Below are positions 12,539 through 23,042 of a stretch of DNA of 64,000 nt, one piece after another. The stretch spans positions 2,790,001 through 2,854,000 of the forward strand of contig OZ199840.1 of assembly GCA_964304625.1 (NCBI GenBank). Reading direction: 5' to 3'. Every line of letters starts with the position of its first letter. Positions within the stretch are counted from its first letter, which is position 1. This stretch comes from Kudoa neothunni (Eukaryota; Cnidaria). The notes under the pieces were generated by a model. It was given only the letters and a program-made list of their open reading frames with translations, had not been told where the DNA came from and made no database searches. The translations under genes were made by a program, and so were the position numbers.

Positions 12539-15500
12539 ATGGTTAAGTATAAATTTTTGAATTGCCTCTTATGTATATAGTGTTTTATTACCGATAATGA
12601 GTCTTTATTAGTCATTCAAATCGCATTTCTTTGTACGATGGAAAATGCAACGGCGCCCTCTTCTCCATCAATGTCTACTCCATTAGCTACGCTGAATTAT
12701 CAAATTGAATATGATAGTTCTACTACCTCCAATTTAGTTAAGCATACACTTGGTGGAACACATTATGCTACAGGAAAATGTCGTATATTGAAGTCAAACG
12801 AAGCAGCAAACATGGGTGGTTCGACAACAGCAGCGGCGTATCAAGAAATATCAAGCTGCCCTGGATATATTACCGATAGTAGTAACACAAACTGTGTAAT
12901 TTCTTGTGACAGTCAGAATAACAAAGTTCCATATAATAAACTTTCACCACGGACAAAATATATATACGTATATGATAATAATGATTTCGACACTGCTAAA
13001 GCAGATTATCCTAAAGGTGGAAAAGTGTTTGGTTTGGCCACACGTAATCCAAGTATCTTTAAAGCAATAAATTATATCATAAAATTTAGCATTATTGGTC
13101 AATCCTCAAGTAACAATCTCTACCAATGCTGATAGATTGAAACTCCTAACAAAAACTTGCTCCCCAGTTGCGTGCCCAATCCATTATAAAGACGCACAAT
13201 TCAAGGGGGGTATTGCGGGGCAAACATGCGATACAGGAAGCACAGAGAATGATGTTGAATTTGACCTATTGATTCCTCATTATGAGATGAGATGTGTGAA
13301 TTATCCAAGTTTCTTTTATTATATGCCAAATGCATACATGAAGAAAAATATGGCTATTTATGAACCTCAGTATTACGTAACAAAAAAGGAGGGAGCTGCT
13401 AATCAAGTTATTCTTAAATTCACAGATTTAATGTTATCGTCAGAGATATGCGTTTTCAGTATTAAGGACGGTAAAACTGGTGCAGCTAACTCCGCGTATG
13501 AATCGAAATGTGGAAATACTGCGGGAAAGTGTTACGCACCTTGTAAAAATGTTGAGCTTACTGTAACAGCAGAAAAAGAAATATATAATGTTCTAATTCA
13601 AACCAGGAATCACGATCTTTCAAAAACATCTGCTGATTTTGATGGATTTTCCCAAAATAAATTTCGTAATTTATTTTAGTCAATAATTATAATTATTTTA
13701 TTATAAATCTTATAGCGATATATGAGACTGGTGATGGTTTGTTGTCTGCTTATACCAAAAATGGTGTATCTTTTGATGGTACATTATTAAACCCCTCTGC
13801 AAGTACAGGTACCAAGTTTTCTACGTGCACGTTAAAGCATTACCCTGCTGACAAAGTCAAACACACGCCTTCAACTACTTCATGTAACGCGGCCACTAAA
13901 AAGAATAGTAGTAGTAGCAGTAGTAGTAGTAGTAGCAGCAGCAGTAGCAGTAGCAGCAGTAGCAGTAGCAGCAGTAGCAGTAGCAGCAGTAGCAGTAGTA
14001 GCAGTGGCAGCAGTAGCAGTAGTAGTAGTAGTAGTGAGGGTGGTGAATGCAAAACTGGTTGCGAAAAATTAGTAATTGAAGGACTATCTCCAGGGAAACC
14101 ATATATTATCGAAATTGAACCTAATGGAATCGCAGATCCAGCTTCTTTCAAAGAACAAATACTTATAAGGACAAGTAATAACTAAAAATTTAATATTAAC
14201 TTAACTAATAATATTTACAAGATAATGAGGTGAATAAAAATTTTCAAGCAACCGCCCCTACTAAAACAGAATCAACAACTACACTAACAGCTATTGGAGG
14301 CGAAGCAGAGACAAATAAAAATAATGAGCCAAACTGTGAATACTATTTAAGTCCAACTGGGAAAAACACATTTTACACCGCTAAATGTACTGAAACCAAT
14401 CCCTGCAGAGGGAGATGTAGAGAATCAATAACTATTGTTGATCTTGAACCAAACACTTCTTACGACGTTAGGGTCATTGCTGATAAGGAGTACAAAGAAC
14501 ACATATATACAAATGTTTTAACTAGTATATATATATATATATATATATATTAATTTATTCAACTCAATCTAGATCTGGCAACCTTGAGAATAACTCAAAA
14601 ATACACTGAACAAGGATTGGAATTGAATGCACAATTGTCCAAAAAAGTCCCAGAAGCCATTTGCCATTATACAATCCAAATAAAAACAGATGAAAGGTTT
14701 GAAGATGTTTACGTCTGCGAAGCATCACAGACACCAGCAGCTGCGCCAGAAACTCAAAATACTCCACCAAGCTCACCAGTCGACTCCAATTCTAATCCCG
14801 AGCAAGAACAAACTGGTACTAGTCAAATTCAAAGTCTAAAATCAGAAGTTAATGGATTAAAAATTGCAAGAGCTGAATCTAATACCCCTACTGAAACTGA
14901 TACAAATGTTGCCCCAGCTACAACAGTCGATACAACTGCGAGCCCGGCCAATACAAATACATGCTCCTCATTTCCATTGTGCAGTTCTATTAAATTCAAC
15001 GACTATGATGCAAATGAAGAGTATAAAGTGTCTATTACTGCAGTGGGAAAATCAGAGCGAAATGAAATTACTTTAGTAGCTAGTAAAAATATTTTCAATA
15101 TTATTATTATATTTAAAATAAATAGCTGCTCCAAAGGGGAATCCAACAGAAAACGACAAAATAATATATGTGACCATAACAAGGGATGGTGAATCATTTG
15201 TTATAGAAAACACCCTACCATCTAGTCTCAATGAAAAATCCAAATGTAAGTGGGAATTACGTAACGCGAGTACCAAATCGATAGCAATTATTAAAAAATG
15301 CATGAGACGAAATGACAATGGATGTAGAACGTACCCTTCATGCAAATCATTCACTATCAGTGGATTAGCAGATGGCAACAATTATCACTTGACTGTGTAC
15401 AGTTCCACCGATAAAACAGTTTATGGGACGGCTACGATTGAGCAAGGTAAAGCATTATTACTTCGAAAATAATTTAAATTGTAACTTTTTAGGAGCCAAA

Positions 15501-15694
15501 AGCAGTTCAAGGTTTATTAATTAATATTTTTAACATAAATAAATTTTACATTTAGTTCTAAAACCATGGTCATGTATTAATTTATTGTGTTTTTACAATT
15601 TAACTGGTATTGTTTTAGAATAATTGCAGTAGCCGCTATTGGAGCTATGATCATGGGTGCTATTGGTTTCGTGGTTTTCAAGAAGAAAAAATAA
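12539..15694 (+). CDS. Modular cysteine-rich membrane protein family, copy 2 (complete)
   Basis: This is the most complete copy. Ten exons: 12,539-12,572, 12,612-13,043, 13,090-13,665, 13,716-14,174, 14,222-14,524, 14,573-15,082, 15,126-15,446, 15,493-15,511, 15,556-15,573 and 15,619-15,694. They total 2,748 nt, or 915 codons plus a stop, with no frame break. Without the 39-nt first intron the frame would hit a TAG. With it, the N-terminus becomes a signal peptide (MVKYKFLNCLLF then IQIAFLC). Modules carry Cys sets and FN3-like L-x-P-x-x-x-Y strands. Exon 4 holds a 43-codon Ser tract, exon 6 a Ser/Thr/Pro linker with a short coiled-coil-like piece (SQIQSLKSEVNGLKIARAE), and the end is a transmembrane helix plus KKKK. 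Intron phases are 1,1,1,1,1,1,1,2,2. The family is unknown to me; a type I membrane protein is likely. Confidence 0.85.
13907..14035 (+). repeat. AGT/AGC trinucleotide tract encoding poly-Ser
   Basis: The tract is 43 codons, all Ser (AGT or AGC mixed) except one Gly. The same place in copy 1 has DSSSSGSESGE, and copies 3-5 have short Asn/Gly/Glu-rich spacers. It sits between two Cys-bearing halves of one module. Opposite-strand open frames here (Leu- and Tyr-rich) are shadows. Confidence 0.9.
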
Positions 15695-16370
15695 ACGCCC
15701 TTATTTACGAATTATTACCCTAAAATCCAACTATAGAAATTTATATTATTTTTCTAATGGTGTGATATTTATGAATTGTCGATAATTCAAATTTATCCAT
15801 ACTAGATAAAATAAAAATATTTTATCTTAGATGTGTTCCAACGTTATTATAAAACTTGATAGGGATGATATGACTCGGATAAAAATGTGGGATTGTTAAT
15901 AAACTTTTAAAATTTTTTTATAATTATTAGAAATTGCTAAAACATAATGAAATATGATATACGCATAATATTTATTTTGTTAAACGAATAAATTATATTA
16001 AATTGAATATATTTATCGAATAATAGTTGTAAACGTTGATTAATCTCCTAAATATTTAGATGTTGTATTCGGTTACTTTTTTAAACTATACACTACATAA
16101 CGATACTGAAATTGATGTCAAATATTAATATTATAAAAATTAGATAACGAGATATGATGAATATTCTGATGTTTTAAAAAAAATGAGCTCGACTGCTTGT
16201 GTATTGGTATCTAGGATTTCCAAAATTTTGCAGTAAACGCAAACTCACTGACTTAGGAACCATCATAGTGATTTTAGTATTTATTCCAGTTTTTAATGAA
16301 ATTTTTGGCTATTTAAAACCTTAAGTTAGATGGAAAATATTAATAAATAAATCAAAAAATTAATTAATTA
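15695..16370. other. 3' flank of copy 2, homologous to flanks of copies 1 and 5
   Basis: This AT-rich non-coding sequence matches 2,901-3,583. Homology ends at GGGTTACTTAA, the point where the MITE begins in copies 1 and 5. It thus preserves the arrangement before the transposon insertions. Confidence 0.6.
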
Positions 16371-19300
16371 TAGGGTTACTTAATCCCAAAATTAATTTAA
16401 AAAAATATCTCAACATAATCGTTTGCAGCTATAAATCTCACACTTAAGTTTTTTAAGTATATTGACTTATTGAATTCTGCAAGAACGCTTCAAAGTGTTC
16501 TGATCGTTCCTGAGTCAAGATTCGATCTTTGTATTTTGATTCAGTTTATAACTACATTCTACATTTCATTTGGCGATTTTTGTTGTAGTTAAACTATAAA
16601 CGTAAATTATAAATAGTTATTCCAACCAAATTAAACGAAAGTGACAATATGACATGTTGCATAATTAATGCAGAATGGTTATAAGAAGACGAATTTTAAA
16701 CTTATTCAAGATATCAAAAACAACATTAATAGAAAATTAAGGTACTTTAAAAATAATGAAAACATTGAGTAAACCACTACAGCGCAGAAATATTTTAGTC
16801 AACTTACGAAACCCTCTGTACGTAGTGTAGATATAATATTTTGATATAACATAGCAAAAGACAATGACAGAGTCTTATATTGAATATGGTAAACACACGA
16901 TTGATTTCTACATCGTAGAACATATTACAGTAAGGTATCGGTATAGGGAGGGTTTTTAAAAATGAATAGTAATTTATCACGCAATACTGAGGGGATCGAG
17001 TATGCGCGTTATTATATTTTTTCATGGAAAAGAGTCAATTTTTTATCTTTTTTCCAGGCCGTATAATTTTATATAAAGTGTTCAATTAGGATTGGTGTGA
17101 AATAATTAGGATAGATTTTCAAATTGAATGGTTATCCAATAGTATTTATGACCGCTTTTACGTCACATTTCGTAATTATTTGACTTTCTCGATGAAAATC
17201 AGCGTCAACGTTGCATTTTGTTGATCTTGCGACATTTATATAAGGTTAACTGTACATTTCTTCATGTATAACTTTGACTTACGTCAATTCCACGATCTCA
17301 TTCGCGTTGGTATGTAGCAATAGAATAAAATTGAACCGACTGCATTACATACCATAAATTATTGTTTTTTCTGTATGACTAATATTTACATTAAATTCGT
17401 CATAGTTTATGTTTAAAAATGTCTTCCTAAATTAATCGCGCGATTTGATATATCGGATATTTCTCGAAACAATTTCAATAGTTAGCTCGTCACCATTTCC
17501 CACGTTGCCTTTAAAGTGCGAAGACGCTTAAAGACAGTATATTTAAAAATTTTCGTAGAATCATTAAATAGAAACTGATTAACGAATGATTTCCTACACT
17601 TTGACTTCAAATCATGTGTGGTTTGAAAATCTATTGATTTGGTGCCACTAGTATTCTTAGGAAGAAAGCACATTTCGATATAATTAAATTGATCAAGAAT
17701 GAGATGTGTTTTTCCTTTTTATTCATTAAACTGCCTATCTATGTTTTTAACAATTTCAAAGAACAAAGCTGCGGACGTCCAGCTATTTTTTTGAAAAAGA
17801 TAATTTACTGGGAGATTAGTGACACCGTATAAAACGGGGTGACTCTCTTTTTCGAGAATTTCATTCCCTTCAAATCGATTTTATTTTATAGTGTTATATG
17901 TTCATTTGCACAACTGTTCGTAGTTGAAAGCAATCTTGTCAAAATTAATAATTTATACATTTTTTCGTCCCCGAAAATCTACAGAAACCTTTTAGATCCA
18001 TTCAAATACATTATCCATATCGGCATTCACAACCCCACCATACAATATAATGTTCTTCGAACAGTAATGAAACTTGAAATTTAGAAGCAAATCATTATTG
18101 AAGAAAATGATTAATCAATAGATTTCAGCGTTATATTATACAGATGCATTAAAAAATAACCGATAATTATCCAATGATTAAAAAATTTTTCGCCCCAAAA
18201 TATAATAAAAATTTGAATAAAAACCAAAATTTTTTAGACGATTTAAAAATATATCGCCCCATTATACCATTAGGAACTTAGATGCTTTTGAATTCAATAA
18301 AAATAAACGTCATATTTCCTCAATACAATCAATGTTATTCTATAACAATCTAAATAGAAAACCTAAATTGAAGTCCTGCATCTTCTCAGTTAATCCGTAT
18401 AAATAAATCATAACATCATAAGAGAAGTGATTTCCGCGAATGCAAAGAAAACCAGACTCAACAATAAAGGGTGCCAAATTCATAACATTTTCTTCTATTT
18501 AAAGATTCTAAAATTAAGTATCAACGTTTGTTCAAATAATTTTTAAATTTATTTTACTTGAGTTATACCACGTAAACAGGAAAATGAGCCGGCCATGACA
18601 ACATTAAATTCTTAGATAATATTAAATTCTTAAATTTAAAATAGAGAATTAATGATTCCAGAATTAAATAGATAAAATGAAAGCAGTATTAGAATGCATT
18701 CAGAAAAAATCCGTTATATCATTATATTACTCATAAAGGATGTGTATGATAAGTAAAATCGTCAAAGACCGTATAAAATAATGTTCAAAAAGTAGATTCT
18801 TTCAATATTTAGTTATATACGAAACAAATATACATCTGTTATCGACATTATATAAATTTTCGGGTATAATCATCAAATAAAACGAAATATCCCCATAAAA
18901 TAAACGCTACAATAAACTACAAGCCATTATGATAGAAAATAAGTTTTCATTTTATTTGTACAAATATATCGGGAATTAAACGTAAAGCAATCACAAATGT
19001 CCTTCCAATATGGCGGATAATTCCAAAAATCAACAAATAAGATTAAAAAAACGAAGCAAACCCCCAAGTTTCCCCTTTTTAAAAGAAAGGTGCATTTTAT
19101 ATTCCCGAAAATTAACATATAATTTTAAGGCAGCGGCTATTGGCACGATAAAATTTAATCCTAATCCATGTGTACGCATACGGATTTTTTAATCTCAACA
19201 ACCATTTAAAAGCGGTTCATAGATTTAATATTTTAAAATAAGTTATATTTAATTATAGTCAAGACGAGTGTCAACTGAATATTATTTAACATCCCAATAG

Positions 19301-19377
19301 CCCCTTCATAATTAATTTCAACTAATTCTTTACAACTAAATCACAACTTTAACTCAATTACAAATTTTACAAGAATT
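16371..19377. other. Three-kilobase gap without a supported gene
   Basis: Short open frames exist (for example 16,804-17,025 and 17,482-17,673 on the minus strand, 17,839-18,084 and 19,010-19,192 on the plus strand). None shows a family motif, splice-linked partner or codon bias that I could use. Decayed transposon sequence is possible. Confidence 0.45.
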
Positions 19378-19907
19378 TTAACCTTCAACTTTATCAAGAA
19401 AGGAAGTAAAACTTCATTTTTTTATTTGAACATTTTAACTTTGTGAGTGTTTTAATCATATAATTACATTTTTAAATACATCTATATTATAATAATATAA
19501 ATAATGTTTATTTGATTTTATAAAAATGAATTATGAAAATTTGTTTGTTTTATATCATGAACAATATAGATGAATATCTAATTCTACGGCAAATATAAAA
19601 AAGACTAAAAGTATCCTGCAATTAAATTTAGAATTTTGAGCTTTCAGTAAAACTAAAAAACATACACATACACATACATTAATAAGTTTATTCTAAAAAT
19701 GAATCTAAGAATAAAATATAATTTGATTCGTATACTATAAGGGACAGATTAATCCTTGTTGCCATTTGACACCATGTGTGTATCTTTCAAATTTTTGAAA
19801 TAACTGCTCTAATTTTAGGATATTTTATATAAAATTATTTAAAATTAAACATAATGAGCGAAAAATATTTTTTGGTCACTGAATTAAATTCGTAGTTCAA
19901 GGGGTTA
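19378..19907. mobile_element. Shorter deletion derivative of the nested piggyBac-like element
   Basis: The left part (from TTAA at 19,378 to about 19,755) parallels 45,319-45,675. The right part (about 19,758-19,907, ending in the GAATTTAATTC / AGTTCAAGGGGTTA terminal region) parallels 46,265-46,427. About 0.6 kb of the larger element is missing between them. The right TTAA has decayed. Confidence 0.5.
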
Positions 19908-20069
19908 CTTATAAAAGTATGGAATTAGTTCCAAAAGAAAGCGCACATTTCAATATATAACAAAAACTAGTTGTGACAATTAAAGAACAGAGATATATAA
20001 TACCACCAAGTGCCATTTGATTTGTTTATAAAGCAAAATTTTAGCTAATATCATTTGACCGCATCTCAA

Positions 20070-20330
20070 TTAACCCTCAGAGGACAGTCTTGGGTTTCAA
20101 GAGCCCTCCTTTCCGTTATTTTTAAAATAAATTTTATTAATAAATTTGTTGTATTTTATGTATTTTTGACAGAATTTCGCCTAATTAAAAATAAATATTA
20201 CTTATCGACTAATGTAATAAAATGGGAAAAAATTCCGACGAAATTACTCAAAATGTAACCAACTACTAACTTAACAACAAAATGATATAAAGGTGTAGCA
20301 TAGGGCTATGGTTGTCCTCAAAGGGTTTAA
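20070..20330. mobile_element. piggyBac-like MITE upstream of CHEK1
   Basis: 261 bp bounded by TTAA on each side. The tips TTAACCCTCAGAGGACA and, reversed, TTAAACCCTTTGAGGACA are inverted repeats. A small internal palindrome (GGGTTTCAAGAGCCC) follows the left tip, as in other TTAA elements here. It has no coding capacity and ends about 420 bp before the CHEK1 start. Confidence 0.65.
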
Positions 20331-20749
20331 ATAACCTTAACTTCAATTAAGCATAACTTTAAGTGTATTTGTATTTATCACCAGCATTAATAAAGCTATA
20401 AAAAAAGAATATACACAGCCAATTTATAATTTTAAAAAAACTTGATGGTAACGTAGATTATCCACAGCAACTTCAAATAAGCTTCGAGTATTTATCGGAT
20501 TATAGTTAAAGCTTTCCTATGATTAAAAATCATGTTGACTTAATCTGATTAGCGGAACAATTAAAATAAATTTATATATTAAATCCGGATTAGTAATAAA
20601 CTAAACTATTAATCAAAAATAAAAAGGAATATTCAAACGAACTGCTAAGTTTTTTGTTTATTGCGGAAAAGGGGTTGGTAATGGATGTTTTGCGCGCATA
20701 TCATTGTTGATTGTCATTAGTGTGCTTATCAACAGCAAACTAATTGGTT

Positions 20750-22948
20750 ATGCTGGAAGAACATTTTTATGGTAATTGGTATTTTATTGACAACCTGGGT
20801 GAAGGTTCATTTGGAAAGTAATATCCTTTCGAACGCACAGGCGAATCACTCACACACGATTGGATTTTAGTGTGAGATTGGCTAAAGACAAAGAAACCAA
20901 CGATTTGGTAGCAGTTAAAATAGTTGATCTCTCGAAAATTAAGGAGATCAAAGATATTGAAAGGGAGGTGATCATATTAAATTTGAACACACAAGAAATT
21001 CCAATATTTTTCATTTAGATATGTATTCTAAAATTGATTAATCATAGCAGAATTGTTCGTTATTATGGTCATCGCAAAGAATCTACGCTTTACTATATAT
21101 TTTTTGAATACCTCACAGGCGGAGAATTATTTAATTGGATAGGTATGGGATTGTGGTAGTTCTTCGAATACCACTAAAATATTTAATATAATCGCACGAT
21201 TATATTCTTGATAACTATAGATCCTGGTTATCCTATGGAGAATTCTCTTTGTTTCAGATTTTCATCTCAAATATTAGAGGCTATAGTAATCAGTTTCAAC
21301 AAGTGTTGAGGTTGTAATATGTTGTTTAGAATTATTTGCATTTAGTTGGAGTAGCACACAGAGATCTAAAATTAGAAAACGTCCTTTTGGATGAAAATAG
21401 TAACTTTAATTGGCGAAAAAATTTATTCAATATAAAAATAATTTAAATTATTATTTTAGATAATGTTAAATTGATCGATTTTGGATTGTCAACAATATTC
21501 CGATATAAAGGGAAAGAACGTTTTCTTGCTAAGATGTGTGGTTCAATGCCTTATACAGCTCCCGAGATTCTGTTATCAAAAGAATATCGTGCCCAACCAG
21601 CCGATATATGGTCATTTGGAGTGATATTATTTGCACTATTTACTGGCGGTGATTATCTTCATTTGGCTGTTATCAATCAACTCCAAATATTATGAGTATT
21701 ATTTTAGAGTTGCCATGGGATGCAGCTACTGACGAGTCTGCGGAATTTCGTCGTTTTAAAGTTGGCCAGCAACCTGCGGAATCTTGGGGTCGTTTAGATC
21801 AATATAAGCTAGGTTTAGATTTTCATTTAATTTTAAGGCGAGTTTTATTATACTTGATTAGATTTAATTACGCATTTATTTTGCGTAAGTCCAATTCAAC
21901 GCTACACATACAAAGATGTGTGTGAGAGTTCGTGGTACAGATTGTGAGTTTTTGTTTGGATTTAAATGCACCTATTAATTTTGATTTATTAAGCTCCCAA
22001 AAGATGGAATCCAACATAGGTAAATATATGTGCGCTTGTAATTACACAATGCTAATTATTTTTCTGAGTATAGCAATTGCAACAACACAATCTAGTGGAG
22101 ATATTAACAGTTCGAAGTATTTTATTCTCGAATAGACTAGCCTGAATTAGAGTTATTGAATTAATTTATTATGTTACAGGTATGTGACAAATAGTCAAGC
22201 GCCTAGCAATCCAAGTAGCGGCGGAGTCACTACATGTCTATCTCAGATGAATCCAACTACTGAATCGATTTCACTACTTTCCAATCATAGTCGATTCCCC
22301 AAGCAGAACGACATTGGAAATAATGCAGTGGATGCATTTTCTCAACCTATCAAGGCTGATGATTTGGTGGTGAGCCAAATGACCCAGGCCACTCAAACTT
22401 GTCAATCTACCCAGGTAAATTCTCATCGACTTTATAAGTGTTATCGCATTTCAATATATATTAATTTGAAATATGTAGAAAACGATCTTGAACAATGTGG
22501 CTAGAAAAATGACTCGTTTCTATGTCAAAAATGCTTCGGATGAATTTCTCAAACAAAGCATTGTGGAAATTCTCGACAGTTATGTGCTACAATGGACACT
22601 TTTAAATGAATTTGGCGTATGGATTATATTCATTTATTATGACTTTGCCTAATTGATTAACTATTTTATTAAGTTTTCTGTAAATGCGATCGATCGTCGT
22701 CGAAATCCATTGAATTTTAAAATCGAACTTCGACCTGTGTCATTACCGCCCTTAACATCTTCGAGCGAAACTAATCCGCCACCAGATAGCATTATTTTGG
22801 TGAATATAAAAAGAAACAAAGTAAATTAAATATGAAATTTACAAAATTGATTAACCTATTATAGGGTGATGGAATCGAATTTAAAAAATTCTATCGACAC
22901 ATCAAGAATGACCTCAATCGATTGGTTACATGTGTGGATGTGATTTAG
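20750..22948 (+). CDS. CHEK1: Checkpoint kinase Chk1
   Basis: This is the Ser/Thr kinase that halts the cell cycle after DNA damage or stalled replication, acting downstream of ATR. Fourteen exons: 20,750-20,817, 20,871-20,967, 21,019-21,142, 21,221-21,285, 21,330-21,399, 21,460-21,648, 21,708-21,812, 21,862-21,943, 21,994-22,019, 22,074-22,116, 22,180-22,414, 22,479-22,616, 22,674-22,820 and 22,865-22,948. They join in frame to 490 codons, close to the 476 of the human protein. Visible motifs are the glycine loop GEGSFG, VAVKIV (Lys), HRDLKLEN, DFG in LIDFGLS, APE in YTAPEILL and the Chk1-typical ELPWD. The second half has a Ser/Thr/Gln-rich stretch with SQ sites (VTNSQ, VVSQ) where ATR would phosphorylate. 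MTRFYVK...AIDRRRNPLNFKI...GDGIEFKKFYRHIK then matches the regulatory KA1 domain. Introns are 36-78 nt. It looks intact. Confidence 0.93.
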
Positions 22949-23042
22949 GTTTAGACTGTTTTCAATTTGTCAGCTTAGTTATTGTTTGTAAGTGTTTATT
23001 TGAGAGAGTCATTTTTTATAATTCAACCCATAAAAGTAAAAA
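22949..23042. other. 94-bp tail-to-tail spacer between CHEK1 and GCP2
   Basis: The two stop codons face each other across 94 bp. No AATAAA is seen in this spacer in either direction, so the 3' UTRs probably overlap or use variant poly(A) signals. Confidence 0.6.

Noticed and set aside
12538-12640. Calling copies 2 and 4 pseudogenes because of the early TAG codon
   Set aside because: The TAG lies inside a segment with GT...AG borders whose removal gives matching signal peptides in all copies.
13840-14151. Leu-rich and Tyr-rich open frames opposite the Ser tract
   Set aside because: They are antisense readings of the AGT/AGC repeat, with no independent support.
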